NCBI RefSeq assembly: GCF_003298505.1
Contig: NZ_QNGB01000002.1
Span: 62,001 to 126,000 of the forward strand
DNA from: Roseovarius sp. TE539
Lineage (GTDB): Bacteria; Pseudomonadota; Alphaproteobacteria; Rhodobacterales; Rhodobacteraceae
Direction of reading: 5' to 3'
DNA length: 64,000 nt
Shown here: in pieces, positions 46,925 to 54,460 of the stretch
Layout of the letters: the number at the start of each line of letters is the position of its first letter
Position numbering within the stretch: the stretch's first letter is position 1
The notes under the pieces: model-generated
Seen by the model: the letters and a program-made list of their open reading frames with translations, nothing else
What the model was told of the DNA's origin: nothing
The model's database searches: none
Position numbers and translations under genes: made by a program

Positions 46925-48030
46925 CAGCTTTCTCCTCCCGCCGTGCTCGGGCCGGAACCGGCCTCCCGCGTCGGAACCGACGCCGAGGCGACCCGGGCCG
47001 CCAGCTTCTGCGAGAAACCGGTCTGCGCCAACTGGAAAGCAAGCTTGACCGCCGCGGAAACACCGGTCGCGTCGGCCGAGCCATGCGATTTCACGACCGT
47101 ACCATTGAGACCGAGGAAAACACCACCATTGGCACGGCGTGGATCAACCCGTTTCTTGAGGCGCCGCAAAGAGGTGTAGGCCAGCACCGACGCAAGGCGC
47201 GACAGCGGTGTATATGCAAAAGCCTCGCGCAGCAGGTCGGTAATGAGCTTGGCAATGCCCTCGCCCGTCTTGAGAGCCACGTTGCCGGTGAACCCGTCCG
47301 TAACGATCACGTCGCAGGCGGTGCCCGGAAGATCGCGGCCCTCCACGAAACCGACGAATTCGAACTGCGAATCATCTGCGTTGGCCGCGATCAGGTCGTA
47401 GGCTTCCTTGAGTTCTGCCCGGCCCTTGTGTTCTTCGGTACCCACATTGAGCAGCCCGATGCGCGGCCGGTCGAGCCCGAAGCCGTTGCGCGCATAGGAG
47501 GCGCCCATCAATGCATATTGCATCAGGTCCTTGGCATCTGCGCGGATATCCGCACCGCCATCCAGCATGATGTTGAATTTCTGCGGGTTGCGGGATGGCC
47601 ACATGACGGCGATCGCCGGCCGGTAGATCCCCTGCAGCTTGCGCAACCGCATCACGGACATGAGCATCAGCGCGCCGGTGTTGCCGCAGGATACACAGAC
47701 CGTCGCCTCTCCGTTGCGCACCGCGTCCAGCGCGGACCACATCGACGTCTCGCGGCCCTGCCGCATGACCTGGCTTGGCTTGTCCTCCATCGACACGACA
47801 TCACTGGCATCGCGGATCTCGCAGCGCCCGGCCAGGTTCTTTCGTCGCGCGACGAGCTTTTCGAGTTCGCCGCGCGGACCATGCAGGAGAAACCCTATAT
47901 CGGGGTTCTTCTTTGCCGATCTCGATATGCCCGCCACCACGGCTGCCGGTCCCTGATCACCGCCCATGGCGTCGACCGATATGATGATGCGCCCCGAACC
48001 CGCCGCTGGATTTTCCTGGTGCGCCGTCAT
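46924..48030 (-). CDS. plsX: Phosphate acyltransferase
   Basis: PlsX makes acyl-phosphate from acyl-ACP for phospholipid synthesis. Family motifs are IIISVDAMGGDQGPAAVVAG, SCGNTGALM, LDGGADIRADAKDLMQYALM, and DGFTGNVALKTGEG. The 368-residue protein has an extra polar C-terminal tail. It is preceded by rpmF (23 bp) and followed by fabH. Confidence 0.96.
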   Translation of the reverse strand: MTAHQENPAAGSGRIIISVDAMGGDQGPAAVVAGISRSAKKNPDIGFLLHGPRGELEKLVARRKNLAGRCEIRDASDVVSMEDKPSQVMRQGRETSMWSALDAVRNGEATVCVSCGNTGALMLMSVMRLRKLQGIYRPAIAVMWPSRNPQKFNIMLDGGADIRADAKDLMQYALMGASYARNGFGLDRPRIGLLNVGTEEHKGRAELKEAYDLIAANADDSQFEFVGFVEGRDLPGTACDVIVTDGFTGNVALKTGEGIAKLITDLLREAFAYTPLSRLASVLAYTSLRRLKKRVDPRRANGGVFLGLNGTVVKSHGSADATGVSAAVKLAFQLAQTGFSQKLAARVASASVPTREAGSGPSTAGGES

Positions 48031-48053
48031 CCGGGCAGCCGTCCTTTTTCGAT

Positions 48054-48260
48054 TCAGGCCGCGTCTTCGTCCAGATCGACCTCGTCCGCCATGGCAACGA
48101 CCTCGCGGTCGGCGTAGTGGCCACAGGCGACGCAGACATGGTGAGGGCGCTTCAACTCACCGCAATTGGGGCATTCGTTGGGGTTGGCGCCCGTCAGAGC
48201 GTCATGCGCGCGGCGATTGTTGCGGCGCGATTTCGATACTTTGTTCTGTTGGACAGCCAT
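48054..48260 (-). CDS. rpmF: 50S ribosomal protein L32
   Basis: This 68-residue zinc-binding ribosomal protein starts [19 protein letters not shown] and has the cysteine pairs [14 protein letters not shown] and CGHY. The start at 48260 gives the standard length; an upstream extension is non-coding. It stands in the classic yceD-rpmF-plsX-fabH order. Confidence 0.96.
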   Translation of the reverse strand: MAVQQNKVSKSRRNNRRAHDALTGANPNECPNCGELKRPHHVCVACGHYADREVVAMADEVDLDEDAA

Positions 48261-48407
48261 GTCGCAACCTCGATTTGCAGTGGGCTCGTTCGCCCGGTTT
48301 ACGGGTGTCCGCGGCTCATAGTCCGTACGGCGCCGACGGTTCAACCCCAAATTCCGATGAAAGCGCGAAAATACAGCGATTTCGTGCCGGGGCAAGCGGT
48401 TTTTCCG

Positions 48408-48962
48408 CTACTTCTCATCCCCTTTCAGCCGCGCCTTCAGGTCCGCCAGGCCGGCGAAGGGGCGGGTTTCCTCCTCGCGCAAGGGGGCGACCCCCGGCGC
48501 GGCATACACGGCAGTGCCCAAAGTGGCGCCATCGGCACGGGGATAGTCCGGCAGCGAAAGGGCGAGTGCCTCGATCATTACGCGCTCAAGGTCGATCGGG
48601 TCTGTCAGTGGCTCGGCGCTGGCATCCTCGGGCATCTCGATTTCTTCCGCAGGATCGGGATCGGGCATATCGGCAAGAAACCGCCGTGTCACGACCGTAT
48701 CGATCCGCGTCGTCACGGGTGCGAGTGTGACCACGCAGGATTGAACCACCGACGCGCCCAGGGTGGCCTCGAGCCGCCAATCATGCGGCCCCTCCGCGGT
48801 GATCGTCCCGCTGAACGAAAGTTTGCGAAGATCCACAAGCCCCAGGTCGGAAGCGATCCTGTCGCGTGCTTGCGCATCGGGGGCCAGGCCGAATGCCGTC
48901 GGGTGGCGCACCGAAAGTTCATTCAAGCGCAGCGTCGTGTGATTTTGCGGGGCCTGGGCCAT
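48408..48962 (-). CDS. YceD family protein (DUF177)
   Basis: This 184-residue protein matches the YceD/DUF177 family that precedes rpmF in most bacteria and is linked to 23S rRNA metabolism. The core signature CVVTLAPVTTRIDTVVTRRF is present, followed by an acidic stretch (PDPDPAEEIEMPEDASAEPL) and LPDYPRADGATL. The gap to rpmF is 147 bp and shows no further gene. It is divergent from bamE. Confidence 0.88.
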   Translation of the reverse strand: MAQAPQNHTTLRLNELSVRHPTAFGLAPDAQARDRIASDLGLVDLRKLSFSGTITAEGPHDWRLEATLGASVVQSCVVTLAPVTTRIDTVVTRRFLADMPDPDPAEEIEMPEDASAEPLTDPIDLERVMIEALALSLPDYPRADGATLGTAVYAAPGVAPLREEETRPFAGLADLKARLKGDEK

Positions 48963-49051
48963 GGTGTGATGTGCTTCCTTCCTTGAACCATCCGGGCGGG
49001 GTGTTGTAATCGGGATAGACGGCCCGGGAGGCCGGGATCAAGAGGGTTGGC

Positions 49052-49504
49052 ATGGCAGGGATCGGAAACAGGCTGAAAACGGCCTTCGTCGTGGTGTGGC
49101 TCGTGGCCCTCGCGGCATGCAGCGCGACCTACCAGAACCATGGATACGTTCCGCCGGATTCGGATCTTGAGGAGCTTGTGGTGGGTGTGGATACCCGTGC
49201 GACCGTCGATGACACGATCGGACCGCCCTCGACATCGGGAATGCTGGGCGGTGGCGATTACTACTACGTGCGTAGCCGCTTCAAGACATTCGGGCCGACC
49301 CGACCTCAGGAAATCCGGCGCGAAGTTCTGGCGATAAGTTTTGACGGCAACGACGTGATCGCGAATATCGAGCGTTTCGACCTTCAGGATGGACATGTGG
49401 TGGCGTTGTCGCGTCGCGTGACAAGCTCTTCGGTCCAGGGCAACGGCTTCCTGAGGCAGATGCTTGGCAATATCGGCACCATAGATCCAGGTCAGGTCTT
49501 TTAG
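49052..49504 (+). CDS. bamE: Outer membrane assembly factor BamE
   Basis: This 150-residue lipoprotein has a signal with lipobox LVALAAC (Cys23) and a SmpA/OmlA domain: LEELVVGVDTRATVDDTIGP, DYYYVRSRFKTFGPTRPQEI and VLAISFDGNDVIANI. It is part of the BAM complex that inserts outer-membrane beta-barrels. The final GNIGTIDPGQVF is typical in alphaproteobacteria. Confidence 0.9.
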   Translation: MAGIGNRLKTAFVVVWLVALAACSATYQNHGYVPPDSDLEELVVGVDTRATVDDTIGPPSTSGMLGGGDYYYVRSRFKTFGPTRPQEIRREVLAISFDGNDVIANIERFDLQDGHVVALSRRVTSSSVQGNGFLRQMLGNIGTIDPGQVF

Positions 49505-49542
49505 TGATTGACGCAGACGCGTCACGAGGCTGTCATACGGGC

Positions 49543-49556
49543 GGTGCTATAGCACC
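49543..49556. promoter_or_regulatory. 14-bp perfect palindrome upstream of olsB
   Basis: GGTGCTATAGCACC is its own reverse complement. It overlaps TGCTATAGC, which resembles an extended -10 element, 36 bp upstream of the olsB start. A repressor site over the promoter is a reasonable reading, but nothing identifies the regulator. Confidence 0.4.
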
Positions 49557-49592
49557 ACGCAGATCAGCCGTTTCGCGCAGGGAGTAATGGCC

Positions 49593-50336
49593 ATGTCAGG
49601 GCTTGCCAATGGGCGGTACGTGACCAGGGTGGCCGAGACTCAGGGCGATGTCCGCGCCGCGCAGCGGCTCAGGGCGCGCGCCTTTGCGGCGGCCGAGGAT
49701 GAGGCGGCTCTGGATGCGGATGAGTTCGACGACATTTGCAAGCACATCCTTGTTGAAGAAACGGAGGGCGGGCGGATCGTATGCTGTTTCAGGATGCTGC
49801 CCCTGACTCACGGCTCGGAGATAGGGCACAGCTATTCGGCGCAATTCTACGAACTGTCCGCGCTTGAGGACTTCGATGGCCCGATGGTCGAGATGGGGCG
49901 CTTCTGCATCGACCCGGATTGCCGGGACCCGGATATCCTGCGGGTGGCGTGGGGCGCGATGACACGCTTTGTGGATGATAACGGTGTCGAGTTGCTTTTT
50001 GGCTGCTCTTCCTTTCAGGGCACCGAAGCTGAGCGGTATTTCGATGCTTTCGCGATGCTGAAGGACCGTCACCTGGCGCCGCGCCGCTGGTTGCCGCGGG
50101 TCAAGGCACCATCGGTTTTCCGATTCGCACAAAAGCTGCGCCGCCGCAAACCGGACGCAAGGCTGGCAATGCTGCGGATGCCGCCGCTTCTGCGCACGTA
50201 TCTGCTGATGGGGGGATGGGTGAGTGACCATGCGGTCGTCGATCGTCAGATGAACACGCTGCATGTTTTCACGGGGCTGGAAATCCGGTCCATTCCGCCA
50301 GCAAGAAAGCGCCTCCTGAGGACTGCGGTGCAGTAA
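49593..50336 (+). CDS. Ornithine N-alpha-acyltransferase, OlsB-like
   Basis: This 247-residue GNAT-fold protein has the OlsB/autoinducer-synthase-like core: AQRLRARAFA at the N-terminus, IVCCFRMLPL, MVEMGRFCIDP and LLFGCSSFQGTEAERY. OlsB transfers a 3-hydroxyacyl chain from ACP to ornithine, the first step of ornithine-lipid synthesis. No olsA is adjacent. The ATG at 49593 has a GGGAG site at better spacing than the one at 49587. The substrate assignment is family-based. Confidence 0.82.
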   Translation: MSGLANGRYVTRVAETQGDVRAAQRLRARAFAAAEDEAALDADEFDDICKHILVEETEGGRIVCCFRMLPLTHGSEIGHSYSAQFYELSALEDFDGPMVEMGRFCIDPDCRDPDILRVAWGAMTRFVDDNGVELLFGCSSFQGTEAERYFDAFAMLKDRHLAPRRWLPRVKAPSVFRFAQKLRRRKPDARLAMLRMPPLLRTYLLMGGWVSDHAVVDRQMNTLHVFTGLEIRSIPPARKRLLRTAVQ

Positions 50337-50372
50337 CTTGACCCGCCCGGCGGGGCGGGATAGCCCGCTGGC

Positions 50373-52208
50373 ATGGCACAGGCACCCCTTTTGCAACTGA
50401 CGGACATTTCGCTCACTTTCGGGGGCGGGCCGATCCTGTCGGACCTATCGCTGGTGGTTCATCCCGGTGATCGCGCGGCGCTTGTGGGCCGAAACGGATC
50501 GGGCAAGTCCACGCTGATGAGAATCATGGCCGGTCTTGTCGAGCCCGACACCGGATCACGAACCCTAAGTCCCGGCACGAGCGTTGGATACATGGAGCAG
50601 GATCCCGAGATGGCGGGGTTTTCCACGTTGGGGGATTTTGCCGCCGCGGCCCTGGAGCCGGGCGAGATGTACCGCGTGGAGATGGCGGCGGAAGGATTGA
50701 AGTTCGATCCTGCGCAAGCGGTCGACACGGCCTCGGGCGGGGAGCGCCGGCGTGCCGCTTTGGCGCGCTTGATGGCCGAGGCGCCGGAATTGATGCTGCT
50801 GGACGAACCTACCAATCACCTCGACATCACGGCAATCACCTGGCTCGAACAAGAATTGAAACAGACCCGTTCGGCCTTTGTACTGATCAGCCACGACCGT
50901 GCGTTTTTGCGTGAACTTACGCGCGCAACCCTCTGGATAGACAGGGGAATAATGCGACGACAAGAGAAAGGTTTCGAGCATTTCGAGGAATGGCGTGACA
51001 AAATCTGGGACGAGGAGGACCAGAGCCGGCACAAGCTGGACCGGAAGATCAAGGCCGAGGCCCGCTGGGCCGTTGAGGGCATTAGCGCCCGACGCAAGCG
51101 CAATCAGGGACGTGTGCGCGCCCTGCAGGCGCTGCGTGCAGAGCGTGCCAGCCAGATCCGCCGGCAGGGCACGGCGGCGATGGCCCTGGAGGCGGGGCCG
51201 AAATCGGGCAAGAAGGTTATAGAAGCCAGAGGAATTTCAAAATCTTATGGCGGTAAACTGATCCTGCGGGATTTCTCGGTAAAGATTCAGAAAGGTGACA
51301 GGGTGGCGTTTGTCGGACCCAATGGCGTGGGCAAGACAACGCTGCTGAAGATTCTTCTGGGCGAGGTGACGCCGGACAGCGGGGAGGTCATCCGCGGTAC
51401 CAACCTGATCCCGGCGGTTTTCGATCAAGCGCGATCGAAGCTGGAGCCGGAAAAGAGCTTGTGGGAGAATTTGTCGGGCGATGCCGAAATCGGTGTTTCC
51501 GGCCGGGCGGATCAAGTCATGGTGCGCGGACAACCGCGCCATGTCGTGGGCTATCTCAAGGATTTCCTGTTCGATGAAAGACAGGCAAGAGCGCCGGTCA
51601 AGTCCCTGTCAGGGGGTGAAAAAGCGCGATTGTTGCTGGCTCGCATCATGGCCCGGGAAAGCAACCTTCTGGTGCTGGACGAGCCGACCAACGACCTGGA
51701 CATCGAAACTCTGGACCTGTTGCAGGAACTGCTGGACGACTACGATGGAACCACGCTTCTGGTAAGCCACGATCGCGATTTCCTGGACCGCGTTGCCAGC
51801 GTGACAATAGCCATGGAGGGCGACGGGCACGCCATTGCCTATGCCGGCGGCTGGAGCGACTATCGCGCGCAAAGAGGGGAAGAAGGAGCCGGAGCGCCGG
51901 CGAGCAAAGACAGGAAACCCGCAAGGACACGCACCAAGAAGGAAAACGCCAAACAGGGTGGCAAACCCGGCAAGTCCGGGCTGACCTTCACCGAACGCCA
52001 CAGGCTGGAAAATCTGCCCGCTGAAATAGACCAGCTGGAGGCGGAGATTGCCAAACTGGAGGAGTTGCTGTCGGACCCGGAGCTGTTCAATCGCGAACCG
52101 GTCAAATTCCGCAAGGCGACAGATGCGTTGAAGGCGCGGCAGACGGCCCTGAACTCGGCCGAGGACGAATGGCTGACGCTTGCGGAAAAGGCCGAGGCCG
52201 AGGGCTGA
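50373..52208 (+). CDS. ABC-F family ATPase, Uup-like
   Basis: This 611-residue protein has two ATPase domains without membrane segments: Walker A GRNGSGKST and GPNGVGKTT, signatures SGGERRRAAL and LSGGEKARLLL, Walker B LMLLDEPTNHLD and LLVLDEPTNDLD. An ABC-F linker follows the first domain. The long C-terminal coiled coil (LENLPAEIDQLEAEIAKLEE) marks the Uup branch, linked to ribosome or DNA-junction function. Which of these applies cannot be judged here. Confidence 0.9.
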   Translation: MAQAPLLQLTDISLTFGGGPILSDLSLVVHPGDRAALVGRNGSGKSTLMRIMAGLVEPDTGSRTLSPGTSVGYMEQDPEMAGFSTLGDFAAAALEPGEMYRVEMAAEGLKFDPAQAVDTASGGERRRAALARLMAEAPELMLLDEPTNHLDITAITWLEQELKQTRSAFVLISHDRAFLRELTRATLWIDRGIMRRQEKGFEHFEEWRDKIWDEEDQSRHKLDRKIKAEARWAVEGISARRKRNQGRVRALQALRAERASQIRRQGTAAMALEAGPKSGKKVIEARGISKSYGGKLILRDFSVKIQKGDRVAFVGPNGVGKTTLLKILLGEVTPDSGEVIRGTNLIPAVFDQARSKLEPEKSLWENLSGDAEIGVSGRADQVMVRGQPRHVVGYLKDFLFDERQARAPVKSLSGGEKARLLLARIMARESNLLVLDEPTNDLDIETLDLLQELLDDYDGTTLLVSHDRDFLDRVASVTIAMEGDGHAIAYAGGWSDYRAQRGEEGAGAPASKDRKPARTRTKKENAKQGGKPGKSGLTFTERHRLENLPAEIDQLEAEIAKLEELLSDPELFNREPVKFRKATDALKARQTALNSAEDEWLTLAEKAEAEG

Positions 52209-52304
52209 ATTCATGGTAAAGCGGATGTATGAGGGCCGGAACCGCGCAGGCGTGCACCGGTTCCGATCGCCTTCAATTTCGGTGCCGCGCGGGACGATGG
52301 CAGG

Positions 52305-53069
52305 ATGAAGGACAGGATCAGGCTTCTTTACGAGGGGCGCTCGAAAAGGGCGACGCGATTTCGTTACGGCCTTTTGATATTCGACGCGGCGTCGATCATT
52401 TTCTTTCTGGCAACCGCGGCGGCAGTGCTGACCCCCGCGATCCTCGTGGTCGATGCGGTCGTGGGCACTGTCATTCTTCTGGATCTCCTGGCAAGGCTGT
52501 GGATCGCGAAAAACCGGTTTCGCATGCTGCGGCAGGTTCACGTGATCGTGGACATCATCGTTCTGGCGTCGCTGGCATTGGCGCCATTCATCGGGCAGGG
52601 ATTGGCGATACTCAGGGTCATTCGATCCCTCCGGCTGATCCATTCCTATCACCTGCTCAAGGATCTGAGGCGGGATTCGCGGGTTTTTCGCCTGCATGAG
52701 GACGGAATCATCGCAGCCGTCAATCTGCTGGTTTTCATCTTCGCGATGACGGCGCTGGTTTTCGTGCTGCGCGGCGGTGACGAGCCGGGGCTGACCAGCT
52801 ATGTGGACGCGCTGTATTTTACCGTTGCGACCCTGACCACCACCGGGTTTGGCGATGTAACCATGACCACACCCACCGGTCGGCTTCTTTCGGTCCTGAT
52901 CATGGTTGTCGGCGTGGGCCTGTTCCTGCGGCTCGTGAAGGCAATATTTTCGCCTGCCAAGGTCCGGCATACCTGCCCTGAATGCGGGCTGACCCGGCAT
53001 GACCGTGACGCGATCCATTGCAAGCATTGCGGCAACGATCTGAAGATCGAGACCGAGGGTGCGGAATAA
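52305..53069 (+). CDS. Voltage-gated-type potassium channel with C-terminal zinc ribbon
   Basis: This 254-residue membrane protein has about six helices, an S4-like arginine segment (RVIRSLRLIHSYHLLKDLRR) and the K+ selectivity filter TTTGFGD in ALYFTVATLTTTGFGDVTM. The C-terminus has two CxxC pairs, CPECGLTRHD and CKHCGN, forming a probable zinc ribbon of unknown role. It follows the ABC-F gene by 96 bp and is likely an inner-membrane K+ channel. Confidence 0.86.
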   Translation: MKDRIRLLYEGRSKRATRFRYGLLIFDAASIIFFLATAAAVLTPAILVVDAVVGTVILLDLLARLWIAKNRFRMLRQVHVIVDIIVLASLALAPFIGQGLAILRVIRSLRLIHSYHLLKDLRRDSRVFRLHEDGIIAAVNLLVFIFAMTALVFVLRGGDEPGLTSYVDALYFTVATLTTTGFGDVTMTTPTGRLLSVLIMVVGVGLFLRLVKAIFSPAKVRHTCPECGLTRHDRDAIHCKHCGNDLKIETEGAE

Positions 53070-53140
53070 GGTCCGGCGCCCCCGGCGCGTCCTCCTTGCC
53101 CCCTTGATCGGCAATCACATCCTCTGTCGAGCGGGCGCTT

Positions 53141-53308
53141 TCAGACGACGAATCCCCCCGGGGGCGCCGAATTCTGCAGGGTTGCCGGGGGCGTGAGGCG
53201 CACAGGCGACGGATCCCGGAGCACGGCCGCCCCTTCGATGATCGCCGCGGCACCGATCCGGCGCGCGACGTACCGTCCCGCGGGGCCGAGGATGCGGGAT
53301 TGTACGGA
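53141..53308 (-). pseudogene. Possible remnant of a small open frame without a start codon
   Basis: This 55-codon frame reads SVQSRILGPAGRYVARRIGA, then AAIIEGAAVLRDPSPV... and stops at 53141. It has G/C-ending codons like a real gene, but no start codon after the preceding stop (53309-53311). It could be the eroded end of a gene, or chance in G+C-rich DNA. The rest of the 260-bp gap shows nothing. Confidence 0.3.
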
Positions 53309-53329
53309 TCACCGGTTCGAAGAAGACTT

Positions 53330-54391
53330 TCAAAGGCGCCGGCGGAGCCAGGATGCGCTGAGCGAAAGGCCCGTCACGGTCAGCAGGATCCGATAGACAT
53401 GGTGCAAGGTGACGAAGGCGGGGTTGGCCTCCAGGCTGAGCGCGACAAGTGCCATTTCGGTCACGCCGCCGGGCGCAAAACTGATCAGCAGGACATCGAG
53501 AGGCTCGTCCGTCAGGGGAATCAATGCCGCCGCGGCCAACCCCGCGAGGATCAGCATCGCGCCAACCGAAAGAAGCGATAGGCCGATACCGCGAAGGATT
53601 AGGCGCCGGCCGAGGCCGTTGAAACGCATCCCGAGTGCCGTGCCCACCACGATCTGTGCCAGGTTGACCAGCCATTGCGGTAGCGCCAGGTCAAGGACAC
53701 CGCTGAGCGACAGCATGGCGGCGATCGCGATTGGCCCGGTGATCTGCCCTGCGGGAAGACGCAGGAGACGCGCGAGGATGAGGCCGGCCGCGGCGGCGGC
53801 CACCAGGATCGGCAGATCCTCCCATCCCGCCGTGGTGGTGGCCAGGGTCATGCCGCCGGCGCTGCCCACGGCTTCGCCCAGCCATAGGGACAAACCGACG
53901 GGCAGTGCCGTGACCACCACGATCACGCGCAGGAATTGTTGCAGCATCAAACGCGGCAGATCGGCGCCCGCCTCGTCGCCCAGGGCAATGGATTCGAACA
54001 ACCCGCCCGGCGTGGCGGCATAGAATGCGGTGGCGCGGTCGTACCTGCCCAGGCCGCGGAAGATCGCGTAATTGAGGGCATGCGCGCCAAGGGTCACCGC
54101 GGTCAGGGCCCCGAGGCTGAGCGCGAGGCGCGACACATTGGCGAAGAGTGCCGGGCTGACCTGCGCTCCGATCATCAAACCGATCACCGCGATGAAACCA
54201 AGGCGGAGCCAGGGCGGAAAGCCATACCCGTCCGGCAACCGGTGCGGCAGCAGCGTTGCCACCAGACCCGCGGCGATCAGTGGCCCCAGCAGGAAGGGCA
54301 ATGGCAGGCCGATCCACAGCGCCAAGGCCCCCACGGATGTGCCGAGCGCAAGGAGCGCACAGGTAACGGCGGTGTGGGATGCGGGGGGCAT
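53330..54391 (-). CDS. AbrB family membrane protein
   Basis: This 353-residue protein is almost entirely hydrophobic with about ten helices in two AbrB duplication units. The signature LGPLIAAGLVATLLPHRLP is near the start and ATPGGLFESIALGDEAGAD in the middle, with a matching SFAPGGVTEMALVALSLEAN near the end. AbrB/YjiH-like proteins are proposed ammonia monooxygenase-regulator or transport proteins; the function is unproven. A GTG at 54406 is an alternative start. Confidence 0.87.
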   Translation of the reverse strand: MPPASHTAVTCALLALGTSVGALALWIGLPLPFLLGPLIAAGLVATLLPHRLPDGYGFPPWLRLGFIAVIGLMIGAQVSPALFANVSRLALSLGALTAVTLGAHALNYAIFRGLGRYDRATAFYAATPGGLFESIALGDEAGADLPRLMLQQFLRVIVVVTALPVGLSLWLGEAVGSAGGMTLATTTAGWEDLPILVAAAAAGLILARLLRLPAGQITGPIAIAAMLSLSGVLDLALPQWLVNLAQIVVGTALGMRFNGLGRRLILRGIGLSLLSVGAMLILAGLAAAALIPLTDEPLDVLLISFAPGGVTEMALVALSLEANPAFVTLHHVYRILLTVTGLSLSASWLRRRL

Positions 54392-54460
54392 GGCCCTTTC
54401 AAGCACCGTGTCGCACCGGGGGCAAGGGCGCGGGGGCGGCTTCCGGCCGCCGGTTGCGCG

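Noticed and set aside
53104..53117. FNR-like site TTGATCGGCAATCA
   Set aside because: The two half-sites are one base too far apart for TTGAT-N4-ATCAA, and the site lies downstream of the channel gene, not upstream of a gene.
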